Positions 7,401 to 14,219 of a stretch of DNA of 14,221 bases are shown one piece after another. The translations under genes and the position numbers were made by a program. Position 1 is the stretch's first letter. Every line of letters begins with the position of its first letter. This DNA is from an uncultured Brachyspira sp. (GTDB taxonomy: Bacteria > Spirochaetota > Brachyspiria > Brachyspirales > Brachyspiraceae). Where the stretch lies: positions 1-14,221 of the forward strand of contig NZ_CASEGO010000130.1 in assembly GCF_949287625.1 (NCBI RefSeq), written 5' to 3'. The notes below the pieces were generated by a model, which was not told the origin of the DNA, did no database searches, and saw only the letters and a list, made by a program, of their open reading frames with translations.

Positions 7401-7436
7401 GGCTTGAATTAGAATAAAAAACTCTAATATCAAGCC
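7401..7436 (-). terminator. Intrinsic terminator of the flavoprotein gene
   Basis: GGCTTGA-ATTAGA (7401-7413) pairs with TCTAAT-A-TCAAGCC (7423-7436): a 13-bp stem with one bulged base and a 9-nt loop. Read on the minus strand it lies 43 bp past the stop and is followed by TTAATTTTTAA. It may work in both directions. Confidence 0.75.
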
Positions 7437-7479
7437 ATAATAAATATTAAAAAAATGAGTATACTAATATGCTTAATTA

Positions 7480-8820
7480 TTATTTAGCTGCATTTCCTGC
7501 AACATTAAGTGAATCCCAAGTTCTAGCAAAAGGCGGAGCATAACATAAATCAAGCATTCCTAATTCATCTACAGTAATACCTGCATATATACAAGCTGCT
7601 ATAACATCACATCTTAATACTGCCCCTCTTTTACCTAATATCTGACCTCCTATAATCTTTCTATTGTCTTTTAAATATATTAATTTTATATGCAAATCCT
7701 GATAGTCTGGATAATAATGAGTATGATCCAAATCTTTTATAGTAACAGTTTTATAATCCATATTTCTTTTTTTAGCTTCCTCTTCAGTAATACCAGTTCT
7801 TGCCGCCTCTAGCTCGAATGCAAGTATGCAGGCACTAGTTAAACTTCCTGCAAATTTTTCATGTCCTCCAACCAAATTACTAGCAGCCATTCTTCCAAGT
7901 TTGTTGGCACCAGTTGCAAGAGCAGCATAAGTTTGACTGTCAGTTACTCTGTCATATATGCTTGCACAATCGCCTGCAGCATATATGCCTTCAATACTTG
8001 TTTTAGCTTCTCTATCTACAAGTATAGCTCCATTATCCATTAGTTTTATTCCAGCTTCTTTTGCCAAATCACTATTAGGAACTACACCTATAGCAACTAC
8101 AACATAATCAGCATCATATTTACCTTTATCTGTAACAACAGCTTTAACATTATTATTACTATCAGCTTCTAATGATAAAACTTTTTCATTAAGACGCAAA
8201 TCAATATTTTCTTTGATATGCTCTATTACCATATCAGAAAACTCTTTATCAAATTTACCTCCAAATACCCTGTCAGAACGCTGTATCATAGTAACATTTT
8301 TGCCTGTGTGCTTTAATGCATGAGCTGCCTCTACTGCTATAAAACCAGCTCCCAAAACCACAACATTTTTTATATTTTCATCTTTCATTTTTTCTTTCAT
8401 GCTGATAGCGTCTTTAAAATCTTTTAAAGTAGATACATTTCCTATATTAATGTTTTCAATATTTGGTATTATTGATTTAGCACCTGTAGCTATAAGTAAA
8501 GAATCATAACTATCTTCAAACTCTTTATTATTATCTATATCTTTAACCAATACCTTCTTGTTTTTAGCATCTATTTTTAATACTTCATGTTTCACTTTCA
8601 AATTGATTCCAGATTTTATAGTAGCCTCAGCAGTCCTTGCTATCATAGTATTAGGGCTTTCATAGAAACCTCCTACATAATAAGGCATTCCGCATGCTCC
8701 CCAAGAAACTACATCAGTTTTTTCATATACAGTAATTTCTGCTTCTTTATCTAGTCTTCTTGCTTTGGCAGCCGCACTCATTCCAGCAGCTACTCCGCCT
8801 ATTATTATAACTTTTTTCAT
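7480..8820 (-). CDS. FAD-dependent pyridine nucleotide-disulfide oxidoreductase (CoA-disulfide reductase / NADH oxidase family)
   Basis: 446 residues, full length for the single-cysteine branch of the disulfide reductase superfamily. In order: the FAD-binding Rossmann motif IIGGVAAGMSAAAKARR (6-22), the redox site SWGACGMPYYVGG (39-51) with the lone Cys43, the NAD(P)H-binding motif VVVLGAGFIAVEAAHA (153-168), the second FAD motif GIYAAGDCA (278-286) and the C-terminal dimerisation domain. Tyrosines in HYYPDYQDL and DLCYAPPFARTWD lie where CoA-disulfide reductases keep active-site tyrosines. It may reduce CoA disulfide or oxygen (NADH oxidase), which cannot be separated by sequence. Either fits oxidative-stress defence in an anaerobe. 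AGGAG (8830-8834) lies 9 nt before the ATG. Divergent from the TPR gene, with a terminator at 7401-7436. Confidence 0.88.
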   Translation of the reverse strand: MKKVIIIGGVAAGMSAAAKARRLDKEAEITVYEKTDVVSWGACGMPYYVGGFYESPNTMIARTAEATIKSGINLKVKHEVLKIDAKNKKVLVKDIDNNKEFEDSYDSLLIATGAKSIIPNIENINIGNVSTLKDFKDAISMKEKMKDENIKNVVVLGAGFIAVEAAHALKHTGKNVTMIQRSDRVFGGKFDKEFSDMVIEHIKENIDLRLNEKVLSLEADSNNNVKAVVTDKGKYDADYVVVAIGVVPNSDLAKEAGIKLMDNGAILVDREAKTSIEGIYAAGDCASIYDRVTDSQTYAALATGANKLGRMAASNLVGGHEKFAGSLTSACILAFELEAARTGITEEEAKKRNMDYKTVTIKDLDHTHYYPDYQDLHIKLIYLKDNRKIIGGQILGKRGAVLRCDVIAACIYAGITVDELGMLDLCYAPPFARTWDSLNVAGNAAK

Positions 8821-8865
8821 ATTTAGAAACTCCTTTATTATATTTTCATCTATATACCCATATAT

Positions 8866-8894
8866 AGTATATGTATTTTAATTATATTTGTCAA
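8866..8894 (-). promoter_or_regulatory. Promoter of the flavoprotein gene with an overlapping palindrome
   Basis: Minus-strand TTGACA (8889-8894), a 17-bp spacer and TATACT (8866-8871) lie 46 bp upstream of the start. CTATATA-CCCA-TATATAG (8850-8867), a perfect 7-bp inverted repeat, overlaps the edge of the -10 and the start region. It may be an operator, but it is AT-only outside the loop and may be chance. Confidence 0.6.
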
Positions 8895-8956
8895 TTTTTA
8901 ATTATTATTTTATATTATATTATTAAAATTTAAAGTAATTAAAAAGGCTGAAAAAG

Positions 8957-8984
8957 TTGAAAAAAAACTAATTATGAATATACT
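8957..8984 (+). promoter_or_regulatory. Predicted promoter of the TPR gene
   Basis: TTGAAA (8957-8962), a 16-bp spacer and TATACT (8979-8984), about 34 bp before the annotated start. The surroundings are very AT-rich, so the exact -10 is uncertain; TATAAT at 8989-8994 is an alternative. Confidence 0.4.
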
Positions 8985-9017
8985 AGTATATAATTTTTTA
9001 TTTAATAATTATGAGTA

Positions 9018-10034
9018 ATGGGATTAATAGTTATTATGGATAATGATGATAATTTAGAAAATAGAATTAATGATATGATATCATATTATAAGAATATATT
9101 AGAGCAGGATTCTAATAATTATAAAGCAATGACTGATTTTGGTATTTTTTATACACAGCTTGGAAGGCATATTGAAGCTATAGAGATATTTAAAAAGGCA
9201 TTAACTATCAATAATAATGATTACTCTTTATACAGACTTATAGGTATGTCATATATAAAAATAAAAAATTATCATAAAGCTATAATATATTTAAAGAAGG
9301 CTTATCAGCTTGAGAATAATGATTATATAAGTTTAAATTGGCTTGGGCATTGCTATATAAAAATATGCAGGTATGAAGAGGCTGTAAAAATATTGAACAA
9401 ATCTTTTATTATAGCTCCGAAAGAATATATTAATTGGCGTAATTTGGGTTTGGCTTTATATCATCTTAATAGAATTGATGAAGCAATAGAGTCATTTGAA
9501 AGGGTTATGGAGCTTAATAAATATGATTATGACAGTTATTATTATTTAGCTATTTGTTATAAAGAAAAATATGATTATAAAAAGGCTGTAGAAATATTTA
9601 AAAAAATAATAGAAGCAGAAAATAATAATTACTCGGCTTATTTTAATGCTGGACTTTGCTTTTTTATGCTTGATGATTTTTCAAATGCTTTGATTTATTT
9701 TAATAATGCTCTTAATATAGAGAATAACGATTATCTTATTTATTATTATATAGGAGTATCTTATTATAATATAAAAGACTATATTAATGCTATAGAGTAT
9801 TTAAATAATTCTATAGAAAAAAATAATACTCATTCTTCTTCATACTATTATTTGGGATTATCGTATTATTCTGCTGGTCTTTATGATAATGCTGTTAATA
9901 TGCTTGAAGAATGTGCCAAACTAGATGAAAGCAACAGAGAAATATATATGTCTCTTTCAAGTGCATATAGTGCCTTAGGAGACAGTGAAAACTCTATAAT
10001 AGCATTTAATAAATATAAAAATCTTAAAGGCTAA
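9018..10034 (+). CDS. Tetratricopeptide repeat protein, nine uninterrupted TPRs
   Basis: 338 residues. After a 34-residue N-terminal helix pair, nine TPR units of 34 residues follow with no linker. They start at residues 35, 69, 103, 137, 171, 205, 239, 273 and 307, the last being 32 long. Each has the usual pattern of Gly/Ala at position 8, Tyr near 11, Ala at 20 and a bulky residue at 24, and most end in an NNND- or ENND-like turn. This predicts a right-handed superhelix for binding protein partners. No signal peptide, catalytic domain or membrane segment is seen, so it is probably a cytoplasmic scaffold with unknown partner. The start is uncertain: ATG 9018 has almost no Shine-Dalgarno, and ATG 9036 (MDNDDN) has GGGA 12 nt upstream. 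It converges on the PepSY-like gene with 5 bp between stops. Confidence 0.85.
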   Translation: MGLIVIMDNDDNLENRINDMISYYKNILEQDSNNYKAMTDFGIFYTQLGRHIEAIEIFKKALTINNNDYSLYRLIGMSYIKIKNYHKAIIYLKKAYQLENNDYISLNWLGHCYIKICRYEEAVKILNKSFIIAPKEYINWRNLGLALYHLNRIDEAIESFERVMELNKYDYDSYYYLAICYKEKYDYKKAVEIFKKIIEAENNNYSAYFNAGLCFFMLDDFSNALIYFNNALNIENNDYLIYYYIGVSYYNIKDYINAIEYLNNSIEKNNTHSSSYYYLGLSYYSAGLYDNAVNMLEECAKLDESNREIYMSLSSAYSALGDSENSIIAFNKYKNLKG

Positions 10035-10039
10035 TTTAA

Positions 10040-10516
10040 TTATTCTTCTATATTTTCTTCATCATCATCAAGAACTGTAGTATTGATTATAATGCCGTAT
10101 CCGCTTATTTCTAATTGATATTTATCATCTAATATTATTATAAATACTTTATCTTTTCTTTCTATATCAGTTATTTTTGACAAAGGATATTCACTATCTA
10201 TAACATTAACCATAGATTTATGTATGCAGCTTCTTGGTATTCCTTGACTTTTGGCTTCATCTGTTACAGCAGTAATTTTTTTCCATAAGCCTGTATGATA
10301 AAATACAAAATGATATCCAAAATCTATATCTGTCTCATAACCGCCGCCGCCCTGATATAATGATACAGTTTCTATATTATTTCCAGGGAAGTTTAAGTTA
10401 ATAAAGTTTTTGGCTTTAAGAGGAAGAGAGTTTTCTGTTAAAGACTGAGAATACAAAAATATAGTGCATATAAAAAGACATATGCAGGTAATAAAAATAT
10501 TTTTTACACATTTCAT
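10040..10516 (-). CDS. Small secreted PepSY-like protein (PF11396-type)
   Basis: 158 residues. Residues 1-24 are a signal peptide (MKCVKN, then a hydrophobic core ending FLYSQ), so it is probably periplasmic. Cysteines in the core (LFIC at 14-17) leave a relaxed spirochaetal lipobox as a weak alternative. The mature part has two similar halves: LPLKAKNFINLNFPGNNI with GYETDIDFGYHFVFYHTGLWKKI (about 32-83), and IPRSCIHKSMVNVIDSEYPLSKI with a second beta-hairpin (about 93-147). This is the pattern of the PepSY-like family: a helix of the form 'lP..ak.fi...fPg..i' followed by strands. The function of these proteins is poorly known. The C-terminus is acidic (DDDEENIEE). The TATAAT just before the ATG is too close to be a normal promoter, and no clear Shine-Dalgarno is seen. 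Confidence 0.7.
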   Translation of the reverse strand: MKCVKNIFITCICLFICTIFLYSQSLTENSLPLKAKNFINLNFPGNNIETVSLYQGGGGYETDIDFGYHFVFYHTGLWKKITAVTDEAKSQGIPRSCIHKSMVNVIDSEYPLSKITDIERKDKVFIIILDDKYQLEISGYGIIINTTVLDDDEENIEE

Positions 10517-10589
10517 AATTATTATAATATTTCGTATTTTATTATCTTTATATTAATAATTTTTTTTATTTTTATCATATTTATATAAA

Positions 10590-10631
10590 AAAATAATGAC
10601 TTAAAACCTTATAGTGTTAAGTCATTATTTT
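10590..10631 (-). terminator. Intrinsic terminator of the 57-codon gene
   Basis: AAAATAATGACTTAA (10590-10604) pairs perfectly with 10617-10631 over 15 bp with a 12-nt loop. On the minus strand it runs into a T-run (10587-10593). It lies 20 bp past the stop codon at 10652 and separates that gene from the PepSY-like gene. Confidence 0.75.
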
Positions 10632-10651
10632 ATATTTTTAAATTAATTATA

Positions 10652-10825
10652 TTATTCAGCAAATATACCAGTTTCAGATTCTTTTATAACATCATTATAT
10701 TCATCAATTAATGATTTGTATTCTTTTTCATCATTTAATATTAAAGCATCATCTGGTATTAAGGCATCATTATAATGATTATGCTGTTCTTTTATATTAT
10801 TTTTTATTATATTGTTTTCTGTCAT
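10652..10825 (-). CDS. Small acidic hypothetical protein, 57 residues
   Basis: ATG at 10825 is preceded by a perfect AAGGAG (10834-10839) at 8-nt spacing, and the frame closes at TAA 10652-10654. The predicted protein starts MTENNIIKNNIKEQHNHYND, contains ALIPDDALILNDEKEYKSL and ends VIKESETGIFAE. It is acidic, has no signal peptide, cysteines or membrane segment, and probably forms a helix in its second half. DALI occurs twice. The strong ribosome site together with a strong terminator just downstream supports a real gene. An outward promoter of repeat E4 (11049-11077) points at it. No family is recognised. Confidence 0.65.
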   Translation of the reverse strand: MTENNIIKNNIKEQHNHYNDALIPDDALILNDEKEYKSLIDEYNDVIKESETGIFAE

Positions 10826-10833
10826 AATATTTT

Positions 10834-10839
10834 CTCCTT
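10834..10839 (-). promoter_or_regulatory. Strong Shine-Dalgarno of the 57-codon gene
   Basis: AAGGAG on the minus strand, 8 nt upstream of ATG 10825. It is one of the best ribosome sites in the window and the main reason for calling this short frame a gene. Confidence 0.75.
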
Positions 10840-11048
10840 TTCTTAAATTAATATATTCTAGTTTTTGTGATACTTATTATATATAATGTACATATTATAT
10901 TGTTTATTTATTATATTATAGAAGAAATTAGCTAATTTTTTATTTATAATCAACCTTTCTAGTATATTATAATAATAACAATTTTTTTTAAGTAGGTATA
11001 ATTTTTTTGAGATATTATATAAATATTTAAAAAATATAATTGTTTCAG
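10840..11048. other. AT-rich intergenic stretch between the small gene and repeat E4
   Basis: Almost pure A/T. The only structure seen is a 14-bp palindrome, AAATTAGCTAATTT (about 10926-10939), followed by T/A. No frame with a ribosome site, no RNA gene and no convincing own promoter was found. Confidence 0.4.
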
Positions 11049-11077
11049 TATATACTGAAAATTTTTAAGTTTGTCAA
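11049..11077 (-). promoter_or_regulatory. Outward promoter in the left end of repeat E4, facing the small gene
   Basis: Minus-strand TTGACA (11072-11077), a 17-bp spacer and TATATA (11049-11054). It faces the 57-codon gene about 220 bp away with no terminator visible in between. Confidence 0.5.
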
Positions 11078-11385
11078 AAGTTAGTTTTTAAAATTTATTG
11101 TTTGTGGTGGCTTTGCCCTGCGAAGCACGCAGTCGTGCCCGCTCTGCGTGCCTTCAGCAACCCCAGTTCTTTTATGACACCTGTCAGCCTCGCTCTGCGT
11201 GCCGTAGTCAGGCGAAAAGACTGCATTTTACACTGAATTCAGTAATTTATCCTACATATAAAATAATTAGTACTATTTAGTATTATTTTTTTACTTGCAC
11301 TTTTTGCAACTTTGACGAAGTCCACCCGTGGTGTGCGGCTGGAAAAAGTTGAATAAAAAAAATTGACAAACTCAAAAATTTTTAG
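11055..11385 (-). repeat. Intergenic mosaic repeat E4 (MITE-like; inverted copy of E3)
   Basis: 331 bp, non-coding. Both ends are type 1: CTGAAAATTTTTAA then GTTTGTCAA (11055-11077) and the inverted near-copy at 11363-11385, differing at two positions, each flanked by TATATA. The interior is E3 in reverse. It carries a GC-rich hairpin: GAAGCACGCAG (11122-11132) pairs with CTGCGTGCCTTC (11144-11155) with one bulge. Terminal inverted repeats bounded by TA resemble MITEs of IS630/mariner-type elements, which is inference because no transposase is in the window. The frame at 11098-11280 is a chance ORF. Confidence 0.72.
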
Positions 11386-11414
11386 TATATACCTAAACAA
11401 ATATAATTTGTCAA
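11363..11414. promoter_or_regulatory. Symmetric 52-bp double promoter at the E4/E5 junction
   Basis: TTGACA (11363-11368), 17 bp, TATATA (11386-11391), 17 bp, TGTCAA (11409-11414). The palindromic TATATA can serve as the -10 for a plus-strand promoter firing into E5 and for a minus-strand promoter firing into E4. Confidence 0.5.
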
Positions 11415-11661
11415 CTTTGAGCTATTGATAAATGTAATTATAAGTTATAAATAGTATAAAGTATTATTAGTAATTAATAAAATAAGTTTTATAAGTTTAA
11501 AATGTAAAACAAATAATTTATTTTTTATAATAATAGGTAATCAGCCGCACGTATCGTTGACATTTGATAAGAATAAACAATACTGTGTGGGAAGATGCCC
11601 ACGAAGCGTCCCGAACGAAGATGATGGAGAGCTCGCGGTTGACAAACTTAAAAATTTTCAG
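11392..11661 (+). repeat. Intergenic mosaic repeat E5, abutting the PBP stop codon
   Basis: 270 bp with a type 2 left end (CCTAAACAAATATA then ATTTGTCAA, 11392-11414) and a type 1 right end (11639-11661), each bordered by TATATA. The left 120 bp of interior are plain AT-rich sequence. The right part is GC-rich: AGCCGCACG (from 11541, like E4), a GTGGG-AAGATG-CCCAC hairpin (11587-11602) and a GAGCTCGCGG segment. The right TATATA ends one base before the PBP stop codon. Confidence 0.6.
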
Positions 11662-11667
11662 TATATA
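11639..11667 (+). promoter_or_regulatory. Outward promoter in the right end of E5, antisense to the PBP gene
   Basis: TTGACA (11639-11644), a 17-bp spacer and TATATA (11662-11667), plus strand. It points straight into the 3' end of the minus-strand PBP gene. Confidence 0.5.
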
Positions 11668-11668
11668 T

Positions 11669-14050
11669 TCAGCTTCTTATATTGCCTATGCTTGGATCTT
11701 CTATATTATCATTTGGAAGTAAGTATATATTATTATTTTGGTCATTGTTATTATTTTGATTATTTTGAATATTATTATTTTCTTCCTGCTGATAAGTATT
11801 AGCACCTTCTTCTAAAGGAGTATAGTAAAAGTCATCATCCTCTTCTGCCCCTTCATTAGTGACAGCATCATTTCTTTGAGTACCGCTTCTTATATGGTCT
11901 ATAGGGCATTGAGTAGATAAATCAACATTTCCTCCTACTGTAAGAGGGGCAACATTTACGCATGTATGATTTCTAGGGAGACCTGAATCCTGACAAATTT
12001 CTACAACTAATACATCATTAGGTATAGGCCAATGGAATTCTCTTTTAGATGACGGAGTTATAGCATTAAGATATTGAAAAGTTGCTAAAGCAGTAGTAGC
12101 ACCTCCTGTTACATTATTTGGGAGCAAATCATTTCTGTCGCTTCCTATCCAAGTAACTGTAACTATTTCATCGTTATATGCAGCAAACCAATTATCTCTG
12201 TGTTCGCTTGTTGTACCTGTTTTAGCAGAATATGAAGGATATTTAAATCCGTAAGTATTAGCACTTCTGTATGCAGTGCCGCCCGGTGCTATAACTTTCT
12301 GCAAGGTAGTATTTAAAAAATAATATGATGAAGGAGAAGTAGCACTTATTTTATGAGGGGTTCTGTCTACCAAAGCTGTAACGCTAAGCTCATTTCCGTC
12401 CATATCAATAACCTTATCTACTATATATGGTTTATATTTTATCCCTCCGTTTGCCAAAGCACTATATGCTGATGCCAAATCAAGAGGACTCATCTCCATA
12501 GTACCTAAACCTATAGATAAAGCATTTGGTATATAAGCATTCTCTCCAAAAAACTCTCTTGAATGCTCTATAAAATATGAAAGCCCTATATCATTTAATA
12601 ATTTAACTGCTATTGTATTAATTGATTTTGATAAAGCTGTTTCTAAAGTTATTTCTCCTCTATATCTTCTGTCGAAGTTTCTAGGAGAGTAGGCAGGCTT
12701 ACCTGCCCCCTGAGGATAAGTATAATTAGTATCAAGCATAGTAGAAAAAGGCTGTGCTCCGCCTTCAAATGCATACAAATATATAAAAGGTTTTATTACG
12801 CTTCCTATCTGTCTTTTAGCCTGCACTGCTCTGTTAAACTGATTTTGAAGAGTATAACCGTCTCCGCCTATCATAACAAGTATACCGCCTGTTTTAGGAT
12901 CTATTGATACCATTGCTCCCTGATAGCTTCTATTAGAAGTGCTTGACTGCAAAGATCTTATATTTTCTTTCATTACAGAATCGGCTGCTCTGTAGTATCT
13001 TTCATTTACTGTTGTATATATTTTTAACCCAGATAATGCAAGTTCATCTTTATTAAAATAGTTTAATAACTCTTGTCTTACATATTCATTAACATATGGA
13101 GTTCTGTTTACTGTCATTTTCCATTGAGCACCTTTTACCTGTTTATTGATATTTGTATATTCTTTATCAAATAAATCAAGTTCTTCCTGCATTGTTTGTT
13201 TATCTATAATATTGTTTTTTACAAGTCTTGATAATATCTGCTCAACTTTTTTTCTGCTGTTATCTGGATTATTAACTATAGAATAGTATGTAGGATTAGG
13301 AAGCATACCAACTAATATAGCATATTCTAATAATCTGCATTGTCTTAAAGGCTTATTGAAATAATGATTAGCAGCAGCTTCAAATCCATAGTTTCCGTCT
13401 CCTAGATAAACAGTATTAAAATACATCGCTAAAATTTCTTTCTTTGTGTATTTCTCTTCTATCTCTCTTGCTGCAAACATTTCAAATAATTTACGCTCTA
13501 TAGTTCTTTCACTTTTTGTAAATAGAAGTTTGGCTAGCTGCTGAGTAAGTGTTGAGCCTCCTCCTACTATTCTTCTTGTTAAAATAGTCTGAATACCCAA
13601 ATATGCTGTTCTGAAATAGTTGATACCTTTATGAGAATAGAATTTCTGGTCTTCCATTAAAAGAAGAGTCTGCTCTAAAAGAGGATTAATATCATCTACA
13701 TTAACAACCTCATAAGCAGGAGGCATATATTCACCTATAAGTATATTATTTCTGTCATATATTTTTGTAGGCGGAGAATCTCCAAACGGATTTAACGGAT
13801 TAAAATACCTTATTCTCTTTTCATTTCCTCTTATAACTATTATATCATAATATTCGGCAAGCATAGCCATACTTTGATCTCTTCTTGAAACCCAGTCTTT
13901 ATATACTCCTCCTACAAAGTACATACCTACTATACCAACTGCAACAAATACAAATAAACATATAATAAAAATAGTTAATATAAATTTTTTTAATTTAGAT
14001 TTCTTCTTTTTAACGCCGTTATTATTTTCTTGATTTTTTTTCTTAAACAT
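11669..14050 (-). CDS. Class A penicillin-binding protein (PBP1A family; glycosyltransferase plus transpeptidase)
   Basis: 793-residue bifunctional peptidoglycan synthase, anchored in the inner membrane with its domains in the periplasm. A basic cytoplasmic start is followed by one membrane helix (about 23-47). The GT51 glycosyltransferase has EDQKFYSHKG (133-142, catalytic Glu133), GGGSTLTQQLAK (163-174) and KLFEMFAAREIEEKYTKKEI (187-206, Glu190). The transpeptidase has SVIK (417-420, nucleophile Ser417), SIN (476-478) and KTGTT (610-614). SVIK replaces the more usual STFK. After the KTG region come VEICQDSGLPRNHTC and an acidic, Asn/Gln-rich tail (about 740-793). GGTGA lies about 9 nt before the ATG. 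The stop codon touches repeat E5, so the last residues may have been set by its insertion. Confidence 0.93.
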   Translation of the reverse strand: MFKKKNQENNNGVKKKKSKLKKFILTIFIICLFVFVAVGIVGMYFVGGVYKDWVSRRDQSMAMLAEYYDIIVIRGNEKRIRYFNPLNPFGDSPPTKIYDRNNILIGEYMPPAYEVVNVDDINPLLEQTLLLMEDQKFYSHKGINYFRTAYLGIQTILTRRIVGGGSTLTQQLAKLLFTKSERTIERKLFEMFAAREIEEKYTKKEILAMYFNTVYLGDGNYGFEAAANHYFNKPLRQCRLLEYAILVGMLPNPTYYSIVNNPDNSRKKVEQILSRLVKNNIIDKQTMQEELDLFDKEYTNINKQVKGAQWKMTVNRTPYVNEYVRQELLNYFNKDELALSGLKIYTTVNERYYRAADSVMKENIRSLQSSTSNRSYQGAMVSIDPKTGGILVMIGGDGYTLQNQFNRAVQAKRQIGSVIKPFIYLYAFEGGAQPFSTMLDTNYTYPQGAGKPAYSPRNFDRRYRGEITLETALSKSINTIAVKLLNDIGLSYFIEHSREFFGENAYIPNALSIGLGTMEMSPLDLASAYSALANGGIKYKPYIVDKVIDMDGNELSVTALVDRTPHKISATSPSSYYFLNTTLQKVIAPGGTAYRSANTYGFKYPSYSAKTGTTSEHRDNWFAAYNDEIVTVTWIGSDRNDLLPNNVTGGATTALATFQYLNAITPSSKREFHWPIPNDVLVVEICQDSGLPRNHTCVNVAPLTVGGNVDLSTQCPIDHIRSGTQRNDAVTNEGAEEDDDFYYTPLEEGANTYQQEENNNIQNNQNNNNDQNNNIYLLPNDNIEDPSIGNIRS

Positions 14051-14088
14051 TTATTAATAATCACCATATTGACATAATATTTTTCTAT

Positions 14089-14117
14089 ATCATACTATAA
14101 TATATATATCTTTGCAA
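14089..14117 (-). promoter_or_regulatory. Predicted promoter of the PBP gene
   Basis: Minus-strand TTGCAA (14112-14117), a 17-bp spacer and TATGAT (14089-14094), 38 bp before the ATG. Confidence 0.45.
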
Positions 14118-14161
14118 GCAGAATTTGTTTAAGAGCCATAGATATTGCACAGTTTTAGTTT

Positions 14162-14219
14162 AAAAAAAGGAGGTATTCCTTATAATTTAAATTATCACAA
14201 CAAACAAAAAGGAATACCT
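14162..14219 (-). terminator. Terminator-like hairpin at the right edge
   Basis: AGGTATTCCTT (14171-14181) pairs perfectly with AAGGAATACCT (14209-14219). Read on the minus strand the stem is followed by CC and a seven-T run (14162-14168). It probably ends a minus-strand gene lying right of the window. The 27-nt loop is long, so confidence is moderate. Confidence 0.5.

Noticed and set aside
10517..10550. Promoter TATAAT just before the PepSY-like gene
   Set aside because: The box is only a few bases from the ATG and lacks a matching -35, so it would give an almost leaderless mRNA. It is probably chance in A/T-only sequence.
11098..11280. 60-residue ORF in E4
   Set aside because: The matching segment of E3 does not keep the frame, and it has no Shine-Dalgarno. 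It is a product of the GC-rich modules.
6786..11667. CRISPR array
   Set aside because: The repeats are long, irregularly placed, in both orientations and separated by genes. There are no short regular repeats with spacers and no cas genes.
11557..11802. 81-residue ORF spanning E5 and the PBP 3' end
   Set aside because: It runs antisense through the Asn-rich tail of the PBP, which is clearly coding on the minus strand.
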